Source: Phytopythium helicoides
Taxonomy: Eukaryota > Oomycota > Peronosporomycetes > Pythiales > Pythiaceae
Length of the DNA stretch: 64,000 nt
NCBI GenBank assembly: GCA_024867545.1
Contig: JANFNE010000009.1
Span: 124,001-188,000, forward strand
Direction of reading: 5' to 3'
This document shows positions 20,575 to 31,888 of the stretch, one piece after another (the first letter of the stretch is position 1; each line of letters opens with the position of its first letter). A program made the translations under genes and the position numbers. Under the pieces are notes generated by a model. It worked only from the letters and a program-made list of their open reading frames with translations. It had not been told where the DNA came from and searched no databases.

Positions 20575-20831
20575 CGCAACTCAAAACTTGTCAACACTTT
20601 CGCTTTGATCACCGAACGTGCCGCTATTTTCGAGCCCTCCACCAGCTCAGCCCAGAAACTTCAGTCAAACGACGCAAATAGCCATGCCCCATCCAACTTG
20701 AAGGCGTATTTTCGCATTGCGCATTGCGCATTGCGCATTTCCGCCGCCACCTTTCATACATACCTTCCTCCAGTGTAGCCATCGCCAGCAGACGGCGCAT
20801 TTGTTCTCCATTTCCGGCACCTTCCGTCTCG
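20575..20831. promoter_or_regulatory. Part of an ancestral bidirectional promoter (TPR side)
   Basis: Intergenic sequence upstream of the TPR gene. Positions ~20711-20830 (cattgcgcatt repeats, then ccgccgccacctttcatac) closely match ~25336-25445 in the same orientation, directly upstream of the ROGDI-like gene. This suggests that one divergent promoter was split by the E2/TPR duplication. Confidence 0.55.
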
Positions 20832-20994
20832 AACTCACTTTTTATTGGCTAAAACAATTGAATTATTGATTTTTAGCCAATGAAATCAACACGTCGATTG
20901 GGCTGACGATTCAGGCTGGAAATGGTAATTACTCCTAGCTCTCTTTGGATAGGATATGATCATTGCTACAGTGAAAAAAAAAAGATGTAGGATA

Positions 20995-21585
20995 TTACTC
21001 AAAATTACGAGTATGACTCCTGGTGCGCTTGGCTGCAGGCTCATTGTCGGAGACGTCGCTGTCGCGAGGGCGCCTTCGAGATGGGGCTTGAGAGGAAGTT
21101 GGAAGATCGTCCTGCTCCTCAGCAATTAATGGAAGAAGCTCTGGCTGAGGGGCTGATATTGCGTCGTCTCCGTCGTTGTCGTCTTCAGTCTCGGTCTCGT
21201 CATCGTCTTCGGTCTCGGTCTCTTCGTTCTCCCAAGGGATTGGAGCTGGAGCTCTCTTGGCTTGAAGATGAAGCTTGGTTTCTTCATCCTCTTCATCCTC
21301 CGTTGGTTCCCAATCGATTTCACTTGGAGTGCCTTCGTCGTCCCAGGCATCGTCGCTGAAAGATCGGCCTCCGTGAGCGTGGATGAAAGCTAGCCGGCCC
21401 GTGATGATGTCGTACCAATCCTCGTCGTTGTCTTCACCGGCACTGGCGTAAGAATGCTGTATGGCCGTTCGAAAGAGTCGCTCTTCAGCGGGAGGAAGAT
21501 TCATGCGCTCAATGGTGAGCTCGCCGAGATTCCAGGCTGAGAGGAACGCGCGGCAAATCCTGAAGTCTTCGAGGTTGCGAAACAT
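20995..21585 (-). CDS. E2 acidic protein, left copy
   Basis: Family not recognised. From the ATG shared with the other copy, the protein is 196 residues (the frame is open upstream to 21846 and could give 283). The N-terminal ~75 residues are helical (MFRNLEDF, then LSAWNLGELTIERMNLPPAEERLF). A central part WYDIITGRLAFIHAHGG follows, then strongly acidic tracts (PTEDEEDEETK, ETETEDDDETETEDDNDGD) and a basic end RRRPRDSD to KRTRSHTRN that could be a nuclear localisation signal. The right copy has the same length with about 10% substitutions and no frame break, which suggests coding constraint. It may be a nuclear protein belonging to the element. No catalytic motif was seen. Confidence 0.6.
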   Translation of the reverse strand: MFRNLEDFRICRAFLSAWNLGELTIERMNLPPAEERLFRTAIQHSYASAGEDNDEDWYDIITGRLAFIHAHGGRSFSDDAWDDEGTPSEIDWEPTEDEEDEETKLHLQAKRAPAPIPWENEETETEDDDETETEDDNDGDDAISAPQPELLPLIAEEQDDLPTSSQAPSRRRPRDSDVSDNEPAAKRTRSHTRNFE

Positions 21586-21714
21586 CTTGGTCAAAGCTGG
21601 TAAGTTGAGATATGAGATCATTGGTGACAAACGAATGAGACGGAGGAGAGTAAGGTACAACACACGTGTCGGAGAAGATGAGTCAACATTGCTGGATTCT
21701 GTGGTGACTTCAAC

Positions 21715-22871
21715 ATACAGCCAGCTGACATATATAGCTAAGATTCCTGTGAGACCAGCCGTGTAAGATCTGTTGAACCCACTGAGTTGACTATACAGTG
21801 CACTCTTTTCGGCTGCACAGTCGCACCTCAAAAAATAAACACGCAAGTTGCGGCGGGCTCTCCGGCCTCTTTTTGTTGACTTTCCATCTTCTCAGACACA
21901 TAATACATGCATGTTTGACTGTCGTAGAGCCACCAGCATAATTAGCAGTTGGGACAAGACCTATGTAGAGATTCGGGGCGGAGAGAATGTGATGTGAGTA
22001 TCTGCACGTTATTGGAGCGAGATTGACGTCGTCTACGAGGATCGTAGATCCGAAGCGTGGATCTTAGATACAGAGCGTTGATCTTAGATCAGCGCTTCCG
22101 ATCTTTGCCTTGGAACGTCAGATCTTAGACAGCGGAGCGCCGATCTTAGATTTCAAGGACGATTGGAGTCACACCACCACAGGTTACGCATTCTCCCAGC
22201 CAAACCAGCAGAAGTGCCAAAAAGCAGGCTTCTCCGATCAGTGTCCCCGTCCGCGAAAACTGAGGATTGGGTGACGGCAGTCAATACTTGTAGCTTGGCG
22301 AACGGCTTTAACGCTCGATAGCCGTAGCAGTGTGCTTTAGTGACGACAATCTGAGCGTAGAAACTGAGTTCGGGAAGTAGAACTGGAGGTCGGAGCCTTC
22401 GAATTGAAGATCGGGTCATGTACCACGTCGTCACTTCTTCCAAGATGTTAAACCTCTCTCCGCCTGGTGTAGGCTGTCTTGGAACGTATTTCCTCATGGA
22501 ATCAAAAATCCAGGCTTGGCATCAAAACTGAAGAGGCAAAACCAAGGATCCGTCGAGATCGAGACATCAAATCAAAGATCAGAGGTCATTTGCAACCCGC
22601 TGCAGTTGCCTACCGCTTCCATTATGCCAATGCCGCCTAAAGCCTTTTTTTTACATGAGTCGGTCGTCAGATTGATCTATGGTGGTGCCGTCGCTATGCC
22701 GTCACTACGCTGCTCTCGGTCTTCAGCACATGTCAGATTCTCTAGGTGTCCTCCACATCGTCGTAATTTCTTCTCTTCATTCTACCACAAGTTGCTTCCG
22801 GCATGCTCATGGGTGACCACGACGTCTACTAATGTGGATTAGTAAAACAAAATCAGCTTGCGACATACCTC
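21715..22871. other. E2 central spacer
   Basis: About 1.15 kb without a recognised gene. Around 22030-22155 the motif gatcttaga recurs four or more times. Short frames on both strands (22153-22497 minus, 22516-22842 plus) have no recognisable domain. Confidence 0.5.
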
Positions 22872-22995
22872 CTCCGCCACGTGTGTTGAAGTCACCACAG
22901 AATCCAGCAGCGTTGACTCATCTTCTCCGCCACGTGTGTTGAAGTCACCACAGAATCCAGCAGTGTTGACTCATCTTCTCCGACACGTGTGTTGT
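22872..22995. repeat. 53-bp tandem repeat in E2
   Basis: The phrase ctccgccacgtgtgttg starts at about 22872, 22925 and, with a change to ctccgacacg, 22978, giving a 53-bp period over two and a bit units. Each unit carries gaagtcaccacagaatccag. The last unit leads into the right-arm homology. Confidence 0.85.
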
Positions 22996-23066
22996 ACCTT
23001 ACTCTCCTCCGTCTCATTCGTTTGTCACCAATGATCTCATTTCCCAACTTACCAGCTTCGACCAAG

Positions 23067-23657
23067 ATGTTTCGCAACCTCGAAGACTTCCGGATCTACC
23101 GCGCGTTCTTCTCAGCCTGGCGTCTTGGCGAGCTCACCATTGAGCGCATGAATCTTCCTCCTGCTGAAGAGCGACTCTTTCGAACGGCTATGCAGCATTC
23201 TTACGCCAGTGTCGGTGACGACAATGACGAGGATTGGTACGACATCATCACGAGCCGGCTAGCTTTCATCCACGCTCACGGAGGCCGATCTTTCAGCGAC
23301 GACGCGTGGGACGACGAAGGCACTCCAACTGACATCGATTGGGAGCCAACGGAGGATGAGGAGGATGAAGAAACCAGGCTTCATCTTCAAGCCACGAGAG
23401 CTCCAGCTCCAATCCCTTGGGAAAACGAAGAGACCGAGACCGAAGACAATGACGAGACCGAGACTGAAGACGACAACGACGGAGACGACGCAATATTAGC
23501 CCCTCAGCCAGAGCTTCTTCCATCAATTGCTGAGGAGCAGGGCGATCTTCCAACTTCCTCTCAAGCCCCATCTCGAAGGCGCCCACGCGACAGCGACGTC
23601 TCCGACTATGAGCCTGTAGCCAAGCGCACCAGGAGTCATACTCGTAATTCTGAGTAA
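23067..23657 (+). CDS. E2 acidic protein, right copy
   Basis: 196 residues from ATG to stop, collinear with the left copy and intact. The same regions are present: the N-terminal helices starting MFRNLEDF, the WYDIITSRLAFIHAHGG core, the Glu/Asp-rich middle and the basic C-terminus with KRTRSHTRN. Substitutions against the left copy are scattered (for example R for N in LSAW(N/R)LGEL, and T for S in GTP(S/T)). So the two arms are older than those of E1 or are not homogenised. Function unknown. Confidence 0.6.
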   Translation: MFRNLEDFRIYRAFFSAWRLGELTIERMNLPPAEERLFRTAMQHSYASVGDDNDEDWYDIITSRLAFIHAHGGRSFSDDAWDDEGTPTDIDWEPTEDEEDEETRLHLQATRAPAPIPWENEETETEDNDETETEDDNDGDDAILAPQPELLPSIAEEQGDLPTSSQAPSRRRPRDSDVSDYEPVAKRTRSHTRNSE

Positions 23658-24191
23658 TATACTACATCCTTTTTTTCCCCTCTGTAGCAATGGTCATACC
23701 CTATCCTAGAGGCTAGGAGTAATTACCATTTCCAGCCTGAATCGTCAGCCCAAATCGACTTGTTGATTTCATTAGCTAAAAATCAATAATTCAACTGTTT
23801 TAGCCAATAAAAAGTGAGTTAGGTAGATTTCAGGTATAGAAAGGCAACGAAATTGACTCACGAGTGCCGCTCATAGCTCGAAGCAGTGACAACTACAGCA
23901 GCGCACAAGGCAGTAGAGGAATAAGAAGGCTTTCTTCTACATCCTGTACTAAGCGCACGAGCAACGTGTCAGCGCAGCAACAGAGCTGTGGGTCTGCACG
24001 AGTGTCTTTTCTTGACTTTGACTTGAAAATATGGATTTACACAAAAATGCGCAATGCGCCTTCAAGTTGGATGGGGCACGGCTATTTGCGTCGTTTGACT
24101 GAAGTTTCTGGGCTGAGTCAGTAGTTGAGGGCTCGAAAATAGCGGCACGCTTGATGATCAAAGTGAAGGTGCGGAGAAGTTTTGAGTAGCG

Positions 24192-25335
24192 ATGGCGGCC
24201 GAAGGCGAGGAGAGTGGTGGAGCGCGAGAGCTTTTCAATGCGCTGCGGTCTGGCGATCGCGGTGTCAGGTATGGAGTTATGAGGATGAAATTTTTGAAAA
24301 GAGATGGCTGAGTTTTCATTTGATTCGTCAGCTTTGACCCGCTAGCGCAGAGGTGTTACTTCCTGCAGCACCGGAGATTTACGCTGTTTGATATGCTCGA
24401 CGCATTCCGAACATCAGCTGGTAGTGCTTTAAACGATGCAATTGCTTCAGCTGAGCGGTGACCTCACGTCACAGTGCACATTTCAGGAGCGAGTGAGCGG
24501 TATTTAGGCTATCGCGACTTCCAGATCGCGCTCGCCAAGATGGCGAAACTCAAATACGAAAATCACGGTCATAATGGACATCAGCCGGATGGAAAGTTCC
24601 CGCTGGCTGTGCGACGCCCCGAGTCGGAGCTGCTTGCGGCGTTGCTGGAAGAAATCCAGGCCACCCAGCCTCTTACTTCAAAGCGGATGGATACGCTGCG
24701 AAAACAAATTGCGAAAGCTAGCGTGGTCGACACACTACGATCGAATCTCCCGAAACTCGTACAGGGATTCCAGCTTTACGGGAGTATGAACCGGCTAGCG
24801 GGGACTGGCACCGTGCTTGATGCATCCGAGTACATTACATTTGAGGGATTTGTGGACTTCCTGAACGCGTACTTTGAGTACGAAGACTACTTTTCCTACA
24901 ACGATCTCACTTCGGTAAGGAGCTCTCTGACGCTGTGATAACACCACCACTGAGTTTGTTTCTGTTTTGACGGCCACAGATGATGGCTGAGCTTCGACTG
25001 GCTACTGTCGACGGTTGGAGTGGCGATGAAGGCTACACTACTTCACAGTTGTCAGGGTCGACAGACGAGTTATTCTTCGCGCAATTTATTGAACTCTTTT
25101 GCCGTGTGTCATCAGCATTCCACCACAAGGCCCTGCTTCGAGAAGGTGCACAGCTACGTCGAGCAATCGAGACTTGTCGTCTTGAATTCAGCATTGAGCT
25201 TTTGCTGCAGCACATGAATATTACGCTTCTCCACGACGACTCCCACCTGACGACCATAACGCCAATAGAGTCCTTGCCACAAATCGACTCAGTGTCTGAG
25301 CAGAACAGCGACACGGTCGCCGATTCAACAGTCAT
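24192..25335 (+). pseudogene. Inverted, truncated copy of the TPR gene 5' half
   Basis: Homologous to exons 1-4 of the TPR gene on the opposite strand. It has the same ATG context (gcgatggcggccgaaggcga), the same splice junctions (donors ggtatggag and ggtagtgc; acceptor cagtgcacatttcagg) and nearly the same protein (HISGASERYLGYRDFQIALA). Upstream homology begins near 24048. It stops inside exon 4 after SEQNSDTVADST, where the sequence jumps at a cattgc microhomology into the ROGDI promoter. The frame then ends after ~17 unrelated residues. The C-terminal TPR part is missing, so at most a 5' protein could be made. Confidence 0.8.
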
Positions 25336-25832
25336 TGCGCATTTTCGCATTGCGCATTTCCGCCGCCACCTTTCATACCTTCCTCCAGTGTAGCCATCGC
25401 CAGCAGACGGCGCGTTTGTTCTCCACTTCCAGCACCTTCCGCCGCGCCTTCCTCGCTTGAAGTGTCCTTTCTCGGCGAACTGCAGCAGTGACGCCAGAGT
25501 GACACGTTCGCTGTCGCAGGATCCTTCCGCACCAACTATTGTCTTTTCGTGGTCCACATAATACCTTGTCGCACGCCACTATTAATAGGTGGCGGGGGCT
25601 AGGGCGCTCTAAATTTCCGTCAAAAGTTGACTGCACGTTCTTTGCCTCCGTCTCCCGGCCGCCGCTCATTGGCCAAAACTGCCAAAGGCGGAACGTACAG
25701 TGCGCGCGACCCGACGGCAGCAAACCCGCCAGCCGGCGCCAGGAGCTACGCCGTCAGTCACACTTAGTTGCCCAGAGGATCCGCCAGGCCACGCTGCAAG
25801 CAACTCGCGCAGAACGCAGAACGCAGCGAGCG
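25336..25832. promoter_or_regulatory. Promoter region of the ROGDI-like gene (second part of the split bidirectional promoter)
   Basis: Starts at the breakpoint of the truncated TPR copy with cattgcgcatt elements shared with ~20711-20830, then runs unique to the ATG at 25833. It holds no gene. Confidence 0.5.
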
Positions 25833-27066
25833 ATGGGCGTGGACACGTGCTACGACGAGGAGCTCAGCGCCTGGGTGCGTGTGGCGCGCGGGCGCGAAAT
25901 TCCGGCGCCGAGAGCTGACGCACGCGTGGCATGACGCGCAGAAGCGGGAGACGCGCTACTACCTGCTCAAGGACGTCGACTCGTCCATTGAGTACGCGCA
26001 GCAGGAGCTCGAGCGCATCGACTTTCTGTGGGGCCGCATCCGCTTCGCGCAGGCCACGGCCTCGCCGAGCATCAAGGCCGACATCCGCGTGGAGGTGTGT
26101 GTGTTTGATACACTTGATGCATGTTGTGGAACAGATGACGGGGTTGCTAATGGTGACGCACGGCGGTAGGGACACCTGGTGGTCTTCACCAACGTCGAGC
26201 TCAAGCTCAACAAGCTGCTGCGCAACGCGCCAATCACGAGCACGTAGGTCGGCGCTATCGTTGGAGATTGCGACGAGCGGATTGATAACGTTGGACGGGT
26301 GTGGACGACCGCAGGCTGCAGCAGTACTGCGTGCTGAACCAGATCCTCGAGTTCCACAGCATCGTGCAGACGCAGGTCGGCCGGCTCGCCGCGCTCAAGG
26401 AGTACATGCAGCTGCAGCGCCCCGACCTGCTCAACGACCGCCCCAGCAACGACGACGTCGGCACGTACGTTGGCATCGTGCAGCGCACCTTCCAGGGCCT
26501 CGGCAGGATATGCCAGGAGCTCAGAAACGCTGCCAACGTGCTGAGACTGCCGAGCCGGCGGCGGTTCCCGCACTGCTCGTTCGTGGACCACACCTTCAAG
26601 CCGCCGCTCCCGTCCGAGCTCATTGTCGAGTTTTCCATTCACCGGGGTGAACTGGTGAGCTCCGTTCAGACAAATGAAAGGAGATGCCCAGGAAACTAAC
26701 AGACCGATGCATTTCTGATGATACAGCTCCTGGAGGCGTTCACGCTCGTGGCGACGCAAAAACCCATCACGAACATTCCCGAGGGCTGCGCTACGCGCAA
26801 AGAGTTCATTGGATGCGTTTGGTACGTCGTATGGATTGTTGGGAAGCGTCGTACCATGTGCGGAGAGCTTACTCTTGCCGTGATCGAGCAGCGCGTTCCG
26901 AGGCCAACGCGTCGAAATCGTCGAGTACGCGAGCACGTCCGTGCCAATCCCGCAGCTGGAAGAGATGCTTGCACATCTCGACGACCAGATCGCGTGGCTC
27001 GTGCACGTGCGGGACAATGTCAAGGCACTGCTGGATTGCCAGGACATGTACTACGACTACAACTGA
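25833..27066 (+). CDS. ROGDI/Rav2-like protein, 5 exons
   Basis: Exons by frame and GT-AG sites: 25833-26094, 26170-26243, 26315-26654, 26727-26821 and 26892-27066. Near 25890 the reading frame must shift by one base to join MGVDTCYDEELSAW to RRRELTHAWHDAQKRE, probably a sequence error. Features of the Rogdi leucine-zipper family are LLKDVDSSIEYAQQELERI, YCVLNQILEFHSIVQTQVGRL, the conserved FKPPLPSELIVEF (FxPPLPSDLLV in animals) and the C-terminal QRVEIVEYASTSVPIPQL with a final helix ending CQDMYYDYN. Family knowledge: ROGDI/Rav2 belongs to the RAVE/rabconnectin complex that assembles the V-ATPase. Identification is from remembered family features, not from an alignment. Confidence 0.6.
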
Positions 27067-27319
27067 TGCGTGAGGCACTTCCAAGGGCACCAACGATATC
27101 TGTAACAGCTAGTTTTCAAAGTTGTATAAAAATATGAGCGGTCTATGACCTGATCTCCGAAAAAGTTTCACTAACGCATGAGTCTCCACTTGCAGCTATT
27201 TACGTAGGCATATATTTTGGTCGAAAACCCTGACGCTCTTCCTGGTCATCGCACATCAGAGCACTATCTCCTATCGCTTTAGTCATCATCAACGCTTTGC
27301 TGTCCTCTCCAAGCTTCCC

Positions 27320-29139
<1,820 letters not shown>

Positions 29140-29359
29140 TTAGTGCTCACACCTTGGCTGGCGTCGGCAGAAAGCTCACTGTCATTATGAACGATCCGAC
29201 AGATCCAAGCCCGTGCATCCTGTAGCCGGTCAGCGAGCGTCTATCACGGGTCCATCAGAGGTGCAGCAGTAGTAGCGTCTTGAAGAGCGTCATCGTTCGT
29301 GACCACCAAATGAAATAGACAGCAGATCTAGCGAGCAGCAGCGTTTGGTTTATCGCGGC

Positions 29360-29827
29360 CTACTTCTTGTCCGAGTGTCCGAGCGAGCGCTCGGGGCAAA
29401 CGACGTCGCGCACGAGCTGCTTGAGCTCCTTGGACTCTGGGAAGCGGCCCGCGAGCTTGCGCGACCACAGCAGCTCCGTCTCGCCGTCGCTCGAGTGCGC
29501 GTACACCTGGAAGACGCCGCCCTGGCGCGCGTTGGGCGTGAGCTTCACGGACCGCAGGCGGCTCGACTCGTCCGTCTGGAACGTCGTGAGCAGCTCCTGC
29601 GCCATCCACGCCGCGCGCAGCAGCCAGCGGCAGCCCGTGCAGTACTCGATCTCCACCGTAAAATGCGGCTCCTGGGCGCCATTCGCGGCCGATTCCGCCG
29701 CCGTTTTCGCGCGCAGCGCCTCCTTCTGCGTCTTCTGCTGCTGCTGACGACGCAGCGACAGCTGCTGCAGCGCCAGCGCCGCGCCAGCGAGCGCCACGAA
29801 CACCGGCAGTCGCGCCATGTCCGCCAT
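29360..29827 (-). CDS. Rdx-family (SelW/SelT/SelH-like) thioredoxin-fold protein, Cys form
   Basis: 155 residues. The first ~20 are hydrophobic (ARLPVFVALAGAALALQQL) and are followed by a Gln/Arg-rich helix, suggesting an N-terminal membrane anchor. The Rdx domain occupies ~55-145: VEIEYCTGCRWLLRAAWMAQELLTTF with the CxxC redox pair C63 and C66, then GVFQVYAHSSDGETELLWSRK, GRFPESKELKQLVRD. In selenoprotein W relatives the second Cys is Sec; here both are Cys codons and no SECIS is needed. The proteins are small redox-active factors with poorly defined substrates. A second ATG at codon 4 would remove only three residues. The divergent neighbour and the intergenic sequence show no special signals. 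Confidence 0.8.
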   Translation of the reverse strand: MADMARLPVFVALAGAALALQQLSLRRQQQQKTQKEALRAKTAAESAANGAQEPHFTVEIEYCTGCRWLLRAAWMAQELLTTFQTDESSRLRSVKLTPNARQGGVFQVYAHSSDGETELLWSRKLAGRFPESKELKQLVRDVVCPERSLGHSDKK

Positions 29828-30172
29828 ATTGGATCTGGTGTGGGGTGTGTTGCTCTACAACTGTGTGTGCTCGGCAAGTGTAGCGGCACTTCAAGAGGGT
29901 GCTCGTGAAGTGAGTGCTCTTGAAGTGTAGTGTTGACTGACGTGGCGGGACGCGATTTGCGACGGATGGAGGCATGGAAAAAGCAAGTGTGGCGGCGTCC
30001 GGTTGTCGATTTCGGGGGAGAGCTCCTCGCGCAGAATCAGACGCTGAACGTAGAGGTACTTCAAGTCTGCTGCAACACGATCCACATGGAGATTGAGACC
30101 AGCAAACACCGAAGCGGATGGAATATACGCAGTCTAGACTTGTTGTTTCAGCTTTTAACGAATTCGGGATAC

Positions 30173-31888
30173 CTACGCCAGCACGACCTTGCGCATCTTG
30201 TTGTGCTCGTCCTGGATCAACTTCTCCAGCTTGGCCACGTCCGCGTGCGCGTTCAGCTCATAAATCTTCTCGAACGAGTGCTGGTTGTCGTCCAGGATGG
30301 TCTTCCACGCCGTGCCGCCGCAAATGTCGAGGTTCGAGTGCATCATCACCTTCTCGCCGCTCGGCAGTAGCACACCGACGACGACCGAGCCTTCCTCCAG
30401 CTGCAGTCCCTCAGCCTCGTCAGACGTCACGTTGTACACGACGCACCGCGGTGCAGAGATCGAGCGCGCAGTCACGTTGATCAGGATCGAGCCGTCAGCG
30501 TTGACTTCCCGTGCGGTGACACCGCTGAGCACGCTCGACTTAATCGAGCCGCAGCCAATGTCGCAGTTGAGCACAGTTGCAGAGTCCACGTGCGCGTCCT
30601 TGCCCAGGTTGCTGCGCTCGAGGTTGTCGTTGATGCCGAGGAACTCACGCAGACAGTCGGCCTCGACACCCGGCTGGGTGACAAGGCGGTTGTTCTTCAG
30701 GTACAGCTTGAGCTGGCCGTAGTCCCACCAGTACACGTCGCTGCCGACGTCCACGCAGCCGAACAGGCCGAGCTGACGCGAGCGAGTCTTGTTGAAACGC
30801 TCCATCATCGTCTTCATGCGCTGGTAGTGCGTGCGGGAGACATCAACAGCCACGCCCTTCTGGGCCATGACCTCAGTGTACGCGTCGCTCTCGAGCGTCA
30901 GCGGCATCCAGAAGTGCGGGTCGCTGTCGTACTTGCCCTTCTTGGCTGCAAGCTCCGAGCTGAACTCGTTGAGCAGCGCCACAAGCATATCCGAGTCGAC
31001 GCTGAACGAGCCGAGGCTCGTGCCGACGGACTTCATCTCGCCAAAGGACGAGAGCAGGCGCATGGCTGTCTCGTGGGTCACCTTGTCAACCTGCGCGGCG
31101 TTGTCCTGCTGGTTGACGACGATGAGACCGTACTTCTCGAGGCCCTTCTCCTGCCACTCTTGCTCAGTAGGCATAGGAGCGAGCGCAGCCAGGATGTCAA
31201 TGTGGTGGTTGGCCTTGTACTTGACGTCGGCCGACGGGATAAACACCTGGTCACCCCAGAAGACGGAGAGGCGTCCACGGCGGCTCGACGCGTACACGCC
31301 GGTCTGCTTGATCACAGCCTCGAGGATGGTCATGGGCACGTGCGTGTCCTTGACCTGGACCATGGCGGGAAGCTTGACACCCGACTTGTTGTTGTTCTCG
31401 CTGCCCGGCAGCGGCGCAAGACGCGTGCCCTTGCCGGCCGTGTGGTAGAGCGCGACGCTGACGCTGCCCTCAGCGAGCATCTTGGCGAGGTCGATGCCGT
31501 ACAGCTTCTTGCCGACGGCGGCAGCCTTGGTGTAGGCGTAAAGCGTGCCGAGTCCATTGCCGGCGCCGCCGTCCCAGTCCTCGTGCACAGCGATGACCTT
31601 GGCCGAGGCGGGCGAGATGCTTCCTCGCGTCGCCATGAGGCGGTCCTGCCAGTACTCGGCCTGCTGCGGCGTGGATGTGCATACGATGATGACATCGAAT
31701 CCGTCGAGCTCGTTGATGGCTTGGATGTTGCGCTGGTGCGGGGACGGGAAGCGCGTCATCTTCTTGCTGGACGAGGCCGGAGCGGGCAGCGTGGCGCGGA
31801 TCCGCAAATGCGAGAGCAGCGGCAGCAAAAAGAGCGCGGCGGCTGAGGCTGCGAGCGAGAGGAACCAGTTGTCCGGGAGCTTGACCAT
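30173..31888 (-). CDS. Membrane-anchored nucleotidyltransferase-like protein
   Basis: Single exon, 571 residues. Residues 9-27 are a hydrophobic anchor (LSLAASAAALFLLPLLSHL). A sugar-nucleotidyltransferase-like core follows: GGAGNGLGTLYA (~107-118), then HTAGKGTRLAPLPG (149-162) and KSGVKLP (168-174), the equivalents of the GxGTRLxPLTxxxPKxLL signature. After that come VFWGDQVFIPS, with the metal-binding Asp region, and a late left-handed beta-helix-like part (VDSATVLNCDIGCGSIKSSVLSG). This is the overall plan of NDP-sugar pyrophosphorylases. The inserted Asn residues between the two halves of the signature are unusual, so substrate and activity are uncertain. The strand and frame are clean with no break. 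Confidence 0.65.
   Translation of the reverse strand: MVKLPDNWFLSLAASAAALFLLPLLSHLRIRATLPAPASSSKKMTRFPSPHQRNIQAINELDGFDVIIVCTSTPQQAEYWQDRLMATRGSISPASAKVIAVHEDWDGGAGNGLGTLYAYTKAAAVGKKLYGIDLAKMLAEGSVSVALYHTAGKGTRLAPLPGSENNNKSGVKLPAMVQVKDTHVPMTILEAVIKQTGVYASSRRGRLSVFWGDQVFIPSADVKYKANHHIDILAALAPMPTEQEWQEKGLEKYGLIVVNQQDNAAQVDKVTHETAMRLLSSFGEMKSVGTSLGSFSVDSDMLVALLNEFSSELAAKKGKYDSDPHFWMPLTLESDAYTEVMAQKGVAVDVSRTHYQRMKTMMERFNKTRSRQLGLFGCVDVGSDVYWWDYGQLKLYLKNNRLVTQPGVEADCLREFLGINDNLERSNLGKDAHVDSATVLNCDIGCGSIKSSVLSGVTAREVNADGSILINVTARSISAPRCVVYNVTSDEAEGLQLEEGSVVVGVLLPSGEKVMMHSNLDICGGTAWKTILDDNQHSFEKIYELNAHADVAKLEKLIQDEHNKMRKVVLA

Larger units (their letters stand above)
20832..23822. mobile_element. Palindromic element E2: inverted arms with duplicated acidic-protein gene
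   Basis: Arms ~20832-21714 and ~22938-23822 are diverged reverse complements around a ~1.2-kb centre. The outer ends are the same inverted sequence (aactcactttttattggc on the left, its complement on the right). Each end forms an internal hairpin (ATTGGCTAAAA against TTTTAGCCAAT). Each arm holds one outward-facing ORF of equal length. It lies between the promoter remnant of the TPR gene and an inverted copy of that gene. No target-site duplication was seen. The mobile nature is inferred from the terminal inverted repeats and the similarity in design to E1. Confidence 0.55.

Noticed and set aside
22030..22155. gatcttaga motif cluster as a possible operator or replication origin
   Set aside because: Short, imperfectly spaced repeats in non-coding sequence with no supporting context; recorded only as part of the E2 spacer.
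30590..31846. 418-residue plus-strand frame rich in Val/Leu/Arg/Asp
   Set aside because: It is the antisense shadow of the nucleotidyltransferase-like gene, which has clear motifs on the minus strand.
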